A stretch of DNA of 64,000 bases from Prosthecobacter sp. (GCF_034366625.1 NZ_JAXMIH010000010.1:62001-126000); one strand, 5' to 3'; shown: positions 28,768 through 38,984, counted from the stretch's first letter. Made by a program: numbers and translations. The notes: generated by a model from the sequence alone, not told the origin.

Positions 28768-30345
28768 ATGAACCGACTCCTGGCCCTGCTTTGCCTCACC
28801 TTCGTCGCCGTCGCTGCTTCTGCGGCCGACAAACCGAACATCATCTTCATCCTCTGCGATGACCTCGGCACCGGCGACGTGAAATGCCTCAATCCCGAAG
28901 GCAAGATCGCCACGCCGCACATGGATCGTCTCGCGAAGGAGGGCATGATCTTCACCGACGCGCATTCCGGCTCCAGCGTCTGCACGCCGACGCGTTACGG
29001 CGTGATGACCGGCCGCTACGCCTGGCGCTCAAAGCTGCAAAGCGGCGTGCTCGGCGGTCTGAGCCCGCGTTTGATCGAGCAGGGGCGCCTGACCGTCGCC
29101 AGCATGCTCAAAGGGCTAGGCTACTCGACTCACTGCGTCGGCAAATGGCACCTCGGCATGGACTGGGTGCGCAAGGGCGATGTCACCGAACTTGGCATCG
29201 AATCAGAAGGCCAGGTGAACAACGTCGATTACACCCAGCCGATCACGAACGGCCCCACCAGCGTCGGCTTTGACACCTACTTCGGCATCAGCGCCTCGCT
29301 GGACATGGTGCCGTATTGCTTCATCGAAAACGACCGTGTGCCAGCGACTCCCACCGAGACGATGAAGCTCGCCATGAACGGCTCGGGCGGCAAGATGAGC
29401 TTCACCCGCGAAGGCCCCGGCTCCCCCGGTTTCCGTGGAGAAGATGTGCTGCCATCGTTCACGAAGCGTGCGCTGAAGATCATCGACGAGAAGTCCGCCG
29501 GAGCGAAGAAGGGCGCTCCCTTCTTCATCTACATGCCGCTGAACTCACCGCACACTCCGATCCTGCCGAGCGAGAAGTGGCAGGGCAAAAGCGGCCTCAG
29601 CCTCTACGCCGATTTCGTCATGGAAACCGACGACGCCATCGGCCAGATCATGCGCGCGACGGAAGAAGCTGGAATCGCCAAGGACACGCTCATCATCGTG
29701 ACCAGCGACAACGGCTGCTCCCCGCAGGCGAACTTCCCCGAGCTTATCGCGAAGGGTCACAATCCCAGCGGCGTCATGCGCGGCCACAAGGCGGACATCT
29801 TTGATGGCGGCCATCGCGTGCCTTTCATCGCGCGCTGGCCCGCGAAGGTCAAAGGCGGCCAGACCACGGGCCAGTTGACCTGCCTCACCGATTTCACCGC
29901 CACCGCTGCTGAAATCGTGGGTGTCAAACTCCCCGACAACGCCGCTGAGGACAGCTTCAGCTTCCTACCAGTGTTGCTGGGCGAATCCGGCAAGGCCACA
30001 CGTCAGAGCATCATCCATCATTCCATCAACGGCTCCTTTGCGTTGCGTGAAGGTGCGTGGAAACTTGAACTCTGCGCCGGTTCCGGCGGTTGGAGCGATC
30101 CGCGGCCCGGTTCGCCCGGCGAGAAAGGTCTGCCGAACACACAGCTCTACAATTTGGAGAGCGACATTGCCGAGAAGACCAACGTGCAGGACAAGAACCC
30201 CGAGATCGTCGCCAAGATGACCGCCCAGCTCGAAAAAATCGTCGCCAATGGCCGCAGCACGCCGGGGACGCCGCAGCAGAACGCGGTCGAGGTCGTGCTG
30301 CGCAAACCGACTCCCATCGCGAAGGCGAAGAAGAAGGCCAAGTGA
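28768..30345 (+). CDS. Secreted arylsulfatase (FGly type)
   Basis: 525 aa. Signal peptide ends ASAAD. Sulfatase signature VCTPTRYGVMTGR with Cys72 as the formylglycine site in CTPTR; metal ligands Asp31/Asp32 in CDDLGTGD; SDNGCS later, and a C-terminal subdomain with WKLELCAGSGG. Formylglycine sulfatases cleave sulfate esters from polysaccharides or glycosaminoglycans; activation needs FGE or anSME, not seen here. Lys-rich tail (AKAKKKAK). Follows the 78-aa gene by 17 bp. Confidence 0.94.
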   Translation: MNRLLALLCLTFVAVAASAADKPNIIFILCDDLGTGDVKCLNPEGKIATPHMDRLAKEGMIFTDAHSGSSVCTPTRYGVMTGRYAWRSKLQSGVLGGLSPRLIEQGRLTVASMLKGLGYSTHCVGKWHLGMDWVRKGDVTELGIESEGQVNNVDYTQPITNGPTSVGFDTYFGISASLDMVPYCFIENDRVPATPTETMKLAMNGSGGKMSFTREGPGSPGFRGEDVLPSFTKRALKIIDEKSAGAKKGAPFFIYMPLNSPHTPILPSEKWQGKSGLSLYADFVMETDDAIGQIMRATEEAGIAKDTLIIVTSDNGCSPQANFPELIAKGHNPSGVMRGHKADIFDGGHRVPFIARWPAKVKGGQTTGQLTCLTDFTATAAEIVGVKLPDNAAEDSFSFLPVLLGESGKATRQSIIHHSINGSFALREGAWKLELCAGSGGWSDPRPGSPGEKGLPNTQLYNLESDIAEKTNVQDKNPEIVAKMTAQLEKIVANGRSTPGTPQQNAVEVVLRKPTPIAKAKKKAK

Positions 30346-30351
30346 GCGGCG

Positions 30352-30459
30352 AATGACGAAACCAGAATGAGGAAAATCGAATGAATGACCAATAACCGAA
30401 GGCGTTCGCCATTGGGATTTCGGTATTCCTTCGTCATTCGCCATTCTGGTTTCGTCATT
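30352..30459. repeat. Long inverted repeat after the sulfatase gene, possible terminator
   Basis: Perfect 18-bp arms AATGACGAAACCAGAATG (30352-30369) and its complement (30442-30459); the loop repeats the words GAATGA, CGAAT and ATTCG. The right arm runs into five T residues, so it may also terminate sulfatase transcription. Confidence 0.65.
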
Positions 30460-30560
30460 TTTGATCTCCCTCCAACCCGTCAATTCGCCGCATTTTCCTC
30501 GTGCGTTCGTAAACCTGCCCGCTAACCTCGCGGCCTCGCTTCCCAAACCAAGCATCTACT

Positions 30561-31589
30561 ATGAGCAACTCCGCACCCAAACTCCACAACGCGATGTGGC
30601 CCGGCCTCGTCGGCAAAGGCACAGGCGAAGGCCAGGAACCCCCGATCAGCCTTGAGCGCATGCTCGATCTCAGCGCCGCGGCCAATGTCGGCGGCCAGAA
30701 GTTCGAAGGCATCGACTACTTCCTCTTCCTCCCGCACACCAATCCCGAGGCCAGCGACGACGAACTCAAGAAGATCGCCGATCTCATCGCCAGCAAAGGC
30801 TTCAGCGTCGGCTCCCTCGTGGCTCCCGTGTGGCCCGGCACCGTCGGTGATTCCGCCATGGGCGACGACGCGCAGCAGGAGAAATTCCTCAGCGCCGTGA
30901 AAATGGCCTGCCGCATCGCCAAGATCTTCAATGCGCACGGCGTCCGCAAATACGGCGTCATCCGCATCGACTCCGCCGAGTTCGGCGTGGCCAAATGGCG
31001 CGAGAACCCGAAGGCGAACACCGCCCGCATCGTGGACACCTTCAAGAAGGCCGCCCGCATCGCCGCAGACAGTGGCGAGCGCCTTGCCGCCGAAGGTGAA
31101 ATCTGCTGGGCCGGCATGCACTCCTGGAAAGACATGCTCGATGTCCTCGAAGGCGTCGGCATGCCGAACGCGCTCGGCTTCCAGGCCGACCTCGCCCACA
31201 CCTACCTCTACACCCTCGGTTACAACGCACCCGAGCATGCTCTTCTCAAAGAAGGCTACAGCGACGCCGAGTTTTGGGCCGCCTACGAACAGATGACCGA
31301 CAAGCTGCGTCCTTGGACCATCGACTTCCACGTCGCACAGAACGACGGCACCGTCCACGGTGCTGGTTCACACGACAAGACCGGCAAGCACTGCCAGGCG
31401 GACGATCCCAATGGCAAGCTCGACATCACCAAGGCCTCCGGCTACTGGCTCAAAGACGCCGCCGCCCGTGGCATCCAGCACATCTGCTGGGATGGCTGCA
31501 TGTTCCCGAACGCCGTGCTCGAAACGCCGGACACCTGGAACAAGATCCTCGCCGCGATGATCAAGGTGCGCGACGCACACGGCTGGTAA
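30561..31589 (+). CDS. Xylose isomerase-like TIM-barrel protein
   Basis: 342 aa, no signal peptide. Sugar phosphate isomerase/epimerase (AP endonuclease 2) superfamily: [36 protein letters not shown] with a metal-ligand Glu, FQADLAHT, and [12 protein letters not shown] with Asp/His ligands. The family interconverts aldoses and ketoses or related sugars. Probably works downstream of the surrounding esterases and sulfatase, but substrate is not readable. A strong rho-independent terminator follows at 31632. Confidence 0.85.
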   Translation: MSNSAPKLHNAMWPGLVGKGTGEGQEPPISLERMLDLSAAANVGGQKFEGIDYFLFLPHTNPEASDDELKKIADLIASKGFSVGSLVAPVWPGTVGDSAMGDDAQQEKFLSAVKMACRIAKIFNAHGVRKYGVIRIDSAEFGVAKWRENPKANTARIVDTFKKAARIAADSGERLAAEGEICWAGMHSWKDMLDVLEGVGMPNALGFQADLAHTYLYTLGYNAPEHALLKEGYSDAEFWAAYEQMTDKLRPWTIDFHVAQNDGTVHGAGSHDKTGKHCQADDPNGKLDITKASGYWLKDAAARGIQHICWDGCMFPNAVLETPDTWNKILAAMIKVRDAHGW

Positions 31590-31631
31590 AGTAGCCATCA
31601 TCGCTCCGCGTGATGAGCGCAACGCATTCGC

Positions 31632-31670
31632 AACGCCGCAGAGTCTCACCACCCTGCGGCGTTTTCATTT
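31632..31670 (+). terminator. Rho-independent terminator
   Basis: Ten-bp stem AACGCCGCAG/CTGCGGCGTT with a 12-nt loop, followed by TTCATTT. It closes the isomerase gene 42 bp earlier and separates it from the L,D-transpeptidase gene. Confidence 0.75.
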
Positions 31671-31683
31671 CACCTCAGAACGC

Positions 31684-32403
31684 ATGCATCGCCTGCTTGT
31701 CATGCTCCTCGTGCTCGCCTCCTGTGCGCGCATGCCCGCCCCAGCCACGCTGCCACCGGAGATCGCCGCTGTTTTGCCCGCAAGCTGTCAGCAGGTGCTC
31801 TTGGTCACTGCCGCCGACGACAAGACCACGGCTGCGGAGCTCCGCATGCTTCAACGCACCACGGCGAATGCCTGGAAGAGCTTCAGCACGGCCATTCCCG
31901 TTCGCGTCGGGCGCCATGGTCTCGCCTGGGGACTTGGCGAGCCCGCTTTGCCTGCGCCTACCGGATTTCGCCTCAAACAAGAAGGAGATGGCTGCGCTCC
32001 AGCGGGCATCTTCCGCATCACGCAGGCCTTCGGCTCCGAATCGAAGCCGAACTGGATCAAACTGCCCTACATCCGCTGCACCTCGCATCATTTCGGCATC
32101 GACGATGTGCGTTCGCGTCATTACAACCAGATCGTCGATGATCGTGAGGTTGCCTGCGACTGGACCAGTCCCGAAACGATGGTGCCCAGCGGCGGCTGTT
32201 ACCAGCTCGGGGCTGTGATCGCTCACAATCCACAAAACCTGCCCGGACGCGGCTCCTGCATCTTCCTTCACATCTGGCAGGGCGAAAGCGTCCCCACCTC
32301 CGGCTGTACGGCGATGCGCGAGAGCGATCTTCGCTCCATTCTCATGTGGCTGGATCCCGAAAAAGATCCACGGCTCGTGCAACTGGTGCGAAACCCGGAA
32401 TGA
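31684..32403 (+). CDS. L,D-transpeptidase (YkuD) lipoprotein
   Basis: 239 aa. Lipoprotein leader with LASC (11-14). The YkuD core ends in FLHIW (His196) followed by PTSGCTAM with the catalytic Cys208. L,D-transpeptidases make 3-3 crosslinks in peptidoglycan or attach proteins to it in the periplasm. The N-terminal half contains GLGEP and CAPAGIFRI, typical of the secreted L,D-transpeptidase family that needs no LysM domain. Convergent with the nitroreductase gene 6 bp away. Confidence 0.88.
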   Translation: MHRLLVMLLVLASCARMPAPATLPPEIAAVLPASCQQVLLVTAADDKTTAAELRMLQRTTANAWKSFSTAIPVRVGRHGLAWGLGEPALPAPTGFRLKQEGDGCAPAGIFRITQAFGSESKPNWIKLPYIRCTSHHFGIDDVRSRHYNQIVDDREVACDWTSPETMVPSGGCYQLGAVIAHNPQNLPGRGSCIFLHIWQGESVPTSGCTAMRESDLRSILMWLDPEKDPRLVQLVRNPE

Positions 32404-32409
32404 ACAACG

Positions 32410-33051
32410 TCAGCGATGTTCGATCACATCGTTGCTCTTGAAGCGCACTTTCGGCAGTGATGCGTAGCGGTCATCGGCATGGCGATAACCAACGGGGCAG
32501 AGGACGGCGGTGGTGAGGCCCTGGGCTTCGAGGCCGAGGATTTCGTCGTATCTTTCGGCAACGAATCCTTCCATCGGGCAGGTGTCGATGCCGAGCAGGG
32601 CGCAGGACGCCATGAACTGGCCGAGGGCGATATAGGCCTGCATCTTGGCCCAGACGGTGATGTATTGGCTGCGTTCGCCGGTGACGACATCGCCAATGAG
32701 CATCCTGCGAAAACCGGCGAGCGCATCCGGCGTGCCGCCGCGCACTTCGGCGATGCGGATGAGGTTCGCGTCGATGTCGGCCTCGGTCATGGTGCGTTTC
32801 GTGGCCATGACGACGAGATGCGAGCAATCGGCGACCTGACGCTGCCGCCAGGAATGCGGCACGAGTTGTTCACGCAGATCCTTGTCCTGAATGATGAGAA
32901 ACTTCCATGGTTGCAGGCCATAGCTGGAGGGCGTGAGCACGAGCGACTCCTCCAAAGCGGCCCAGATGTCGGCAGGGATTTTCTTCGTGGAATCGAAGAC
33001 CTTGGTGGCATAGCGCCAGTTCAAGGCGGCGAGGAGTTCGGTGGGAGTCAT
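32410..33051 (-). CDS. NAD(P)H nitroreductase, NfsB type
   Basis: 213 aa from ATG 33051 (MTPTELLAALNWRYATKVFD). FMN-binding nitroreductase fold: LNWRYATKVFD, SSYGLQPWKFLII, then QAYIALGQFMASCALLGIDTCPMEGF and VGYRHADDRYASLPKVR, all classic NfsB/NfnB signatures. Cytoplasmic two-electron reduction of nitro-compounds or quinones; dihydropteridine reductase activity has also been reported in the family. The natural substrate cannot be read. Confidence 0.93.
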   Translation of the reverse strand: MTPTELLAALNWRYATKVFDSTKKIPADIWAALEESLVLTPSSYGLQPWKFLIIQDKDLREQLVPHSWRQRQVADCSHLVVMATKRTMTEADIDANLIRIAEVRGGTPDALAGFRRMLIGDVVTGERSQYITVWAKMQAYIALGQFMASCALLGIDTCPMEGFVAERYDEILGLEAQGLTTAVLCPVGYRHADDRYASLPKVRFKSNDVIEHR

Positions 33052-33126
33052 GTTCAACAGTTCGCGGTTTGGCACGGAATCAGACGAACTGCAACCGGCA
33101 GACACGCTAAAGCGTGAACAACATAC

Positions 33127-34635
33127 TCATTCCAGTTCCGGTGGCACGTTGCCGTAGGTCCAGGGTTTGCCAGCGAAGGGCGAGATCTTGGGAGGCTCGG
33201 GCTTCGGCTCGGGAGCCATTTGGTTGGCGAGTTCGATGCCCTTTTGGGCCATCTGCGTGCCAGCAGTGATTTCGAGATTCGAGTAAGCGGTGAGGCGTGT
33301 TTCGTAACCGCCGCCATTTGGGCCAAAAGCCTCCTCCGTGGGCACATAGCCGACGATGCCATTGGAAAGCTCGCACGGGAAGGTGAAAGCGTGCTTGCTG
33401 CCTTTTTTGATGTCGAGGCCATACTGCACGAAGTACTCGGCAGGATTCGAGACGAAGCACGCGGGGCCGATTTTGACGCACTGCACCTCGCAATCGACCA
33501 GCGGGACGGTTTTGTTGAGGTGATCGAGCATGACGATCTCCTTCGCAAAGATCCATTCCGTGGGTTCGACGGTGTTCTTCGGCTTCTGCACGATTTCGAG
33601 ACTCTTGGCGACGCGTTGCGCCGAGGGCGGACGGCGTTTGATCTTGAGCACCTCCTGGCGCGTCTCGACGGGAGCGGATGTGGTCTTCGGTATCGCAAGC
33701 AGGGTGCGGATCGCTTCCGCTCCGATGCGGCTGCCGACAAATTGCGACCATTCCTCCGGTTTCGGGCGCTGGTTCGGGCTGAGATTGTCCACCTGCGTCA
33801 CATCACCGCATGCGCCCTGCATAAAGACGATGGGCGCACGCGTGCCGAGGCCGCCTTGGATGGTTTTTTCGAGATATTGAATCCAGTTGGCCGAGATGCC
33901 ACCGGGATTGGTGGTGGCATGGCAGGCGTAGTTCACCACGACACCGACAAGCTGGCCCTGCATGTCCCACGCCCCGATGACGCCGACCTGTGGGTCGATG
34001 GGACCGGCGTATTCGAGGATGTCCGGATTGCCAGCGCCGGGATGACTCCAGCTCTGGCCGTTCTTCATGCGCAGACGACGGTTGAAGGCGACTTTGTCCT
34101 CATGGCCGTAGCCAAAGCCGAGTTGCACGGGCACCTTGCCTCGATCCGCTGCGACAACACCGGCGACGATCTCGTTTGTCAGACGCAGCAGGTAGCCAGC
34201 ATCAGCGCAGGAGGATTCCTCATACGCGAGCTTCTTCACTAGATCGGACGCGGCATCGTATTCGCCTGGCATCACCATGCCGACGGGGCCGGAGCTGTGA
34301 GAATGCGAAGCGCAGATCAAAACGGCGTCGCCCTTGATTCCAGTGGCTTTTTCAATCTGCGATCTGGCATCCAGCACAACCTGCCGTGGCACGACGAGTG
34401 CATCGAGGCCGATGACTACGGCACGTTTTTTGCCATCGTCGAAGAGGGCCACGCGCACTTTGCACGGATCGTGGAAGGTTTTGTGGAAGCCCTTGCCGTA
34501 GCCGCCGGGCTGCTCCATGCCGATGCCGGGTGTGATGTCACGCTCGGCGAAGCCAGCCTTGATGCTTGAGGTAAGAGCGGGTGTCTGGGCGTGCAGTGTC
34601 GCCGTGAGAAGACAGAGGAGAAGGGTGGGGCGCAT
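33127..34635 (-). CDS. Secreted neutral/alkaline ceramidase-like protein
   Basis: 502 aa from ATG 34635 (MRPTLLLCLLTATLHAQ signal peptide). The N-terminal region has KAGFAERDITPG, VIGLDALVVPR, CASHSHSSG (putative zinc-site histidines), VNYACHATT and MQGACGDVTQVD, which mark the neutral ceramidase N-terminal family. In PVC bacteria such proteins are usually uncharacterised secreted hydrolases; ceramide need not be the substrate. The C-terminus is proline/lysine rich (PEPKPEPPKI). Divergent from the GYF-domain gene. Confidence 0.82.
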   Translation of the reverse strand: MRPTLLLCLLTATLHAQTPALTSSIKAGFAERDITPGIGMEQPGGYGKGFHKTFHDPCKVRVALFDDGKKRAVVIGLDALVVPRQVVLDARSQIEKATGIKGDAVLICASHSHSSGPVGMVMPGEYDAASDLVKKLAYEESSCADAGYLLRLTNEIVAGVVAADRGKVPVQLGFGYGHEDKVAFNRRLRMKNGQSWSHPGAGNPDILEYAGPIDPQVGVIGAWDMQGQLVGVVVNYACHATTNPGGISANWIQYLEKTIQGGLGTRAPIVFMQGACGDVTQVDNLSPNQRPKPEEWSQFVGSRIGAEAIRTLLAIPKTTSAPVETRQEVLKIKRRPPSAQRVAKSLEIVQKPKNTVEPTEWIFAKEIVMLDHLNKTVPLVDCEVQCVKIGPACFVSNPAEYFVQYGLDIKKGSKHAFTFPCELSNGIVGYVPTEEAFGPNGGGYETRLTAYSNLEITAGTQMAQKGIELANQMAPEPKPEPPKISPFAGKPWTYGNVPPELE

Positions 34636-34709
34636 GCCACGGAGTACGTCCTGCGACAGCAGATTCCTGAGAAAAAACTTACAATTCATTCTGGCGTGGA
34701 TATTGCATC

Positions 34710-35333
34710 TTGCCTGCGGATAGGACTATCCTTCCGCCGTTCGACTCCTCCCGGTTCGTGCATGCTCTGTATTACATCGCCAAAGGCCAGAAGACTCTGG
34801 GGCCCTGCTCCAAGGATGATCTGCGCAATTTCCTCGCGTATGGATCGATCAAGGACAGCGATCTGGTGAAACGCGAGGATGATGAACAGTGGCGGCCGGT
34901 TTCCACGCTGCTGGAACTGCATGCCGAGGGGCAAGTTTCAGCCGACGGTCTCACCGTGCGGCCTTCACGTCGGCGTGTGGCACGCTACCGTGATTACACC
35001 CGCGTGCCTTACAGCCAGCGCGGCGGCGCTGTGCTGCGGCGCATGATCTTGGGCTTCTTGCTTTTTCCGCCGTTGCTGTGGTGGGCGGCGGTGTCGTTGT
35101 ACTCGGACCATATCTTCCGCCGTAAGAAGGACGAAAACGGCTATCTTAGAGTCTGGGGCCGCTGGGTGGAGGTGCTGGTGACCCTCATGATCATCATCAA
35201 CGCCGTCGCGTGGTGGGCGGGCATCACTTATGCCTCGTGGATTCTTGGTCCGGGTCTGAATGAGCTGATGAAAGGCCTGGGCGAGGCTGGGGATGTGATC
35301 AAGGGCCTCTTCAACGACATGTCCATGAAGTGA
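34710..35333 (+). CDS. GYF_2-domain membrane protein
   Basis: 207 aa from a TTG start at 34710; a GTG at 34758 is an alternative, and no good ribosome site distinguishes them. Residues 20-70 form a GYF_2 (DUF4339) domain: LYYIAKGQKTLGPCSKDDL and DLVKREDDEQWRPV. Two membrane helices follow, about 109-131 (MILGFLLFPPLLWWAAVSLY) and 151-176. GYF_2 domains are thought to bind proline-rich peptides or sense envelope state; no direct partner is evident. Confidence 0.72.
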   Translation: MPADRTILPPFDSSRFVHALYYIAKGQKTLGPCSKDDLRNFLAYGSIKDSDLVKREDDEQWRPVSTLLELHAEGQVSADGLTVRPSRRRVARYRDYTRVPYSQRGGAVLRRMILGFLLFPPLLWWAAVSLYSDHIFRRKKDENGYLRVWGRWVEVLVTLMIIINAVAWWAGITYASWILGPGLNELMKGLGEAGDVIKGLFNDMSMK

Positions 35334-35356
35334 CTGTTTTTTGCGAATAGATCAAC

Positions 35357-35414
35357 TGCCGGGATGCCCGGCAATACGCCGCTTGTCATTCGCTGTGCAG
35401 GATTTGGCATCCTG
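35357..35414. repeat. Two short palindromes
   Basis: TGCCGGG/CCCGGCA (35357-35373) and CAGGAT/ATCCTG (35398-35414), in the 126-bp gap between the GYF gene and the DUF1549/1553 gene. No T run follows either. Confidence 0.45.
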
Positions 35415-35459
35415 AAGCTGGGTTGACACGGTGACACTTCTTCCTGCGTTGGTTGCGGC

Positions 35460-37625
35460 ATGAAAGCCACGCTGCTCATCCCGATCATCGCCGCCGTCTG
35501 CCTCGCCTCCACTCTTGCAGCGGCGCAGCCAGACACCGCCGCCTCGAAGCAAATCGATGCCCTGCTTGCTCAAAGCTGGCAGAAGCAGAAGATCACGCCG
35601 AATCCACTGGTGGGTGAAGCCACGTTCCTGCGCCGTGTTTATCTCACGGTCGTGGGCCGCATCCCGACGCTGGACGAGGCGAAGGCCTTCCACGCCTCAC
35701 AGGCTCCCGACAAACGTGCGAAGCTCATCGACTGCCTGCTGGCAAGCGACGGTTATGTGCAGCACGCCTTCAACTACTGGGCCGATGTGCTCCGTGCACA
35801 GAGTCAGGGCGTGGGTGGCAGCACCACGGCGCAGCAGTACCTGAACTTCATCCGTGAATCCCTGCGCACGAACAAGCCATGGGACCAAATGGCCCGCGAA
35901 CTGGTCTCCAGCGAGGGCACTTGCTTCGACACGGGCGCCATCGGCTACTACATGCGCGACCGCGGCATGCCGCTCGACAATTTGTCCAACACCACGCGCA
36001 TCTTCCTTGGCACGCGCATGGAGTGCGCTCAGTGCCACGATCATCCCTTCGACAAGTGGACGCAGAAGCAGTTCTTCGAGATGGCGGCCTTCACCCACAA
36101 CATGAGCGCCACCAGCTACCGCTCGAAGGGCAACGACGAGGTGCAGAAAATGATGCGTGCCGACAAGTCGCTCGACAGCCAGTCACGTGATCTCATGCGC
36201 CAGGCGCTCAATGAGGCCTTCCGTCCGCTGCGTGACACGCTCGTGGTGCAGAACAAAGGCGCCATGCGCCTGCCGCACGATTACAAATACTCCGACGCGA
36301 AGCCGAAGGATGTCGTGCAGGCTGCCGTGATGTTTGGCAAGCCGGTGACGCTGAAGAAAGAGTCGAACACCATCGGTGAATTTGGCCAATGGCTCACTTC
36401 CGCCGAGAATCCTCGCTTCACCACGATCATCGCGAACCGCCTGTGGAAGCGTGTCTTCGGCGCGGGCATCTATGAGCAGGTCGATGAGATGATGGACAAC
36501 AGCGTGGCCTCGAATCCTGAGCTGATGCGTTATTTGGAGAAGCAGATGGTGGCGCAGAAGTATGACATGAAGGCCTACTTGCGCATGCTGCTGAACACGC
36601 AGGCCTTCGCCCGCGAAAGCACCAAGGAAATCAGTCCCGGTGTGCCTTACTATTTCCAAGGGCCTGTTTTCCGCCGCATGACCGCCGAGCAGGTGTGGGA
36701 CTCGCTCGTCGCCCTCGTCAGCCCTGATCCTGAGCAGCCGAACTGGAGCGCCCGCGAGCGCGAGAAGCGCGATCTCGAAAACCGCCGTCGTCTGTCCCAG
36801 ATTCTCGACCAGACCGAGGCTCCGTTGCTCTTTGAGGCCTCGAAGGCTGTCGCCGATGCCATGCGCGAGCAGAACAAAGAGTTCGATGCCCTGCGCAAGG
36901 AACTCGACGAGGCCCGTGCCAAGGACGACAAGGAAAAAGCCCGCGACATTCAGCGCCGCCTCGGACAGAGCCAGCGCATCCTGCGCGAGAACGTCTCCAA
37001 GCACTTCTACGCTGCCGCGAAGAAGTCTGGCAATGAGAAGATCCAGGCCGAACTGGCAGCGGTGAGCGGTGGTGGCTCGATGGACATGGCGATGATGAGC
37101 CTGATGGAGGACACGCGTGTCGATGCCAAAGACATGCCGCTCGATCCCAAGCTCCTGAAACGCATCAAGGCCGATGAGCAGGTGCTCGGCATCAAAGACC
37201 CGAAGAGCGCCAAGAGCTACGAAACTTACCAGAAGACGCTGCATCAGACTTGGAGCCGCGCTGCTGAACAGCCGTCGCCCGCCCCACGCGGCCACTTCCT
37301 GCGTGAGTTTGGCCAGAGCGACCGCGAGATCATCGAAAACGCCAGTGACGAGGCCAGCGTGCCGCAGGCGCTCACGATGATGAATGGTTCACTCTTGGGG
37401 CAGATCACTGGTGCATGGTCTACGCTCAGCATCAACCTCCGCAAGGCAGCGACCAACGAGGAAAAGATCAACACCTTCTTCCTCAGCCTCTACTCCCGCC
37501 CGCCAAGCGCGAAGGAAAAGACGCAGATGCTGCAAACCCTCGAATCCTACGCCTCCAACAAAAACCTCTGGGAAGACATCACCCTCGCCGCGCTCAGCAC
37601 ACAGCGCTTCATCTTTGTCGAGTAG
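35460..37625 (+). CDS. DUF1549/DUF1553 secreted protein (PSCyt2/PSD1)
   Basis: 721 aa. Signal peptide ends LAAAQ. The DUF1549 part (about 30-240) contains WQKQKITPNP, FLRRVYLTVVGRIPT and the haem-like motif CAQCHDHPFDKW with Cys189, Cys192 and His193. The DUF1553 part (about 330-700) contains NRLWKRVFGAGIYEQVDE and ARESTKEIS. A helical, charged segment (about 440-520) lies inside. These proteins are abundant in planctomycetes and verrucomicrobia and are assumed to be c-type cytochrome-like enzymes acting on polysaccharide. Its DUF1501 partner follows after 38 bp, the usual arrangement. Confidence 0.93.
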   Translation: MKATLLIPIIAAVCLASTLAAAQPDTAASKQIDALLAQSWQKQKITPNPLVGEATFLRRVYLTVVGRIPTLDEAKAFHASQAPDKRAKLIDCLLASDGYVQHAFNYWADVLRAQSQGVGGSTTAQQYLNFIRESLRTNKPWDQMARELVSSEGTCFDTGAIGYYMRDRGMPLDNLSNTTRIFLGTRMECAQCHDHPFDKWTQKQFFEMAAFTHNMSATSYRSKGNDEVQKMMRADKSLDSQSRDLMRQALNEAFRPLRDTLVVQNKGAMRLPHDYKYSDAKPKDVVQAAVMFGKPVTLKKESNTIGEFGQWLTSAENPRFTTIIANRLWKRVFGAGIYEQVDEMMDNSVASNPELMRYLEKQMVAQKYDMKAYLRMLLNTQAFARESTKEISPGVPYYFQGPVFRRMTAEQVWDSLVALVSPDPEQPNWSAREREKRDLENRRRLSQILDQTEAPLLFEASKAVADAMREQNKEFDALRKELDEARAKDDKEKARDIQRRLGQSQRILRENVSKHFYAAAKKSGNEKIQAELAAVSGGGSMDMAMMSLMEDTRVDAKDMPLDPKLLKRIKADEQVLGIKDPKSAKSYETYQKTLHQTWSRAAEQPSPAPRGHFLREFGQSDREIIENASDEASVPQALTMMNGSLLGQITGAWSTLSINLRKAATNEEKINTFFLSLYSRPPSAKEKTQMLQTLESYASNKNLWEDITLAALSTQRFIFVE

Positions 37626-37663
37626 GCCCGCTTGAAACTGTAAACCTCAAACTTGAAACGATC

Positions 37664-38956
37664 ATGAACTCCGAACTTACCCGCCGCTCCGTGATGACCC
37701 GCATGGCCCAAGGCTGCCTTGGCGTCGGCCTGCTGCCTTCGATGGAGCATCTGTTCTCCGGCAAAGCCCTGGCCGTTGGCGAAGGGGCCGCTGTGGCGAA
37801 ACAGGCGGCCACCGCGCGCAATGTCATCTTTCTCTACATGACCGGCGGCCAGAGCCATCTGGACACCTGGGATCCGAAGCCCGACAACAAGGAAGTCGCC
37901 GGGCCGGTGAAGGCCATCAAGACGAGCGCCGATGGCGTGCAGATCAGCGAATACCTGCCGCGCATGACCAAACAGATGCATCACGCCTGCGTGATCAACT
38001 CCATGGCCACCAACACCGCCGCGCACGAGCAGGCGAACTACTTCATGCACACCAGCTTCGGCCTGCGCAGCACGATCAAGCACCCAGGCATGGGCGCGTG
38101 GCTGAGTTTCTATCAGGGCAGCGGCAATCCGGCGCTCCCGGCCTATGTGTATGTCGGAAACGACAGCCGCCATCCCGGCGCGGGCTTCTTTGCGAAGAAG
38201 CATGGTCCGCTCATGGTCAACAATCCCGAGGCCGGGCTGCAAAACGTGCGCCCGCAGAAAGGCGTGACCGATGAACGCTTCGCCTTGCGTCGTGAAATGG
38301 CCGGGGCGCTCGACGCCGAGTTTCAGGGCAAGTGGGAGACGCGCAACGTCAAAGCCTACTCCGACATGTATGACGACGCGGTCAAACTCATGAAAAGCGA
38401 GGATCTCGTGGCCTTCGATCTCACCAAGGAGCCGGATGACCTGCGCCAGGCCTATGGTCGCGATACCTTCGGCCAAGGCTGTCTGCTGGCGCGTCGTCTC
38501 GTCGAACACGGTGTGCGCTTCATTGAGGTCAGTTTTGGCAGTTGGGACACGCATGTGGCGAATTTCATCAACACACCGCGTCTCTGTGACACGCTCGACA
38601 CCGCACTGGCAGCGCTCGTCACCGATCTGGAGCGCCGGGGCATGCTCGACAGCACCATGATCGTGGTCAGCTCCGAGTTTGGCCGCACGCCGAAGATCAA
38701 TCAGAACCAGGGCCGTGATCATTATCCGATCTTCAGTTCAGTCATCATCGGCGGCGGCATCAAGGGAGGCATGAAATATGGTGCCACCACTCCTGATGGC
38801 GCAGGCATTGCCGCTGACAAAGTCGGACCGCCTGATTTGAACGCCACCATCGGCTATGCTCTCGGTCTTCCACTCGATCAGGTGATCTTCTCACCCAGCA
38901 AGCGTCCGTTCACTGTCGCCGACAAAGGGCAGCCGCTGACGCATCTGTTTGCATAA
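37664..38956 (+). CDS. DUF1501 family secreted protein, paired copy
   Basis: 430 aa from ATG 37664 (MNSELTRRSVMTRMAQG). Weak twin-arginine leader. Hallmarks: YMTGGQSHLDTWDPKPDN, QISEYLPRMTKQM, SSEFGRTPKINQNQGRDHYP and IIGGGIKGG. Sulfatase/alkaline-phosphatase-like fold, likely secreted. Forms the standard two-gene unit with the DUF1549/1553 gene upstream. Substrate unknown. Confidence 0.93.
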   Translation: MNSELTRRSVMTRMAQGCLGVGLLPSMEHLFSGKALAVGEGAAVAKQAATARNVIFLYMTGGQSHLDTWDPKPDNKEVAGPVKAIKTSADGVQISEYLPRMTKQMHHACVINSMATNTAAHEQANYFMHTSFGLRSTIKHPGMGAWLSFYQGSGNPALPAYVYVGNDSRHPGAGFFAKKHGPLMVNNPEAGLQNVRPQKGVTDERFALRREMAGALDAEFQGKWETRNVKAYSDMYDDAVKLMKSEDLVAFDLTKEPDDLRQAYGRDTFGQGCLLARRLVEHGVRFIEVSFGSWDTHVANFINTPRLCDTLDTALAALVTDLERRGMLDSTMIVVSSEFGRTPKINQNQGRDHYPIFSSVIIGGGIKGGMKYGATTPDGAGIAADKVGPPDLNATIGYALGLPLDQVIFSPSKRPFTVADKGQPLTHLFA

Positions 38957-38984
38957 AAGCTCATCGCCGTTATCGGGCCAGCCC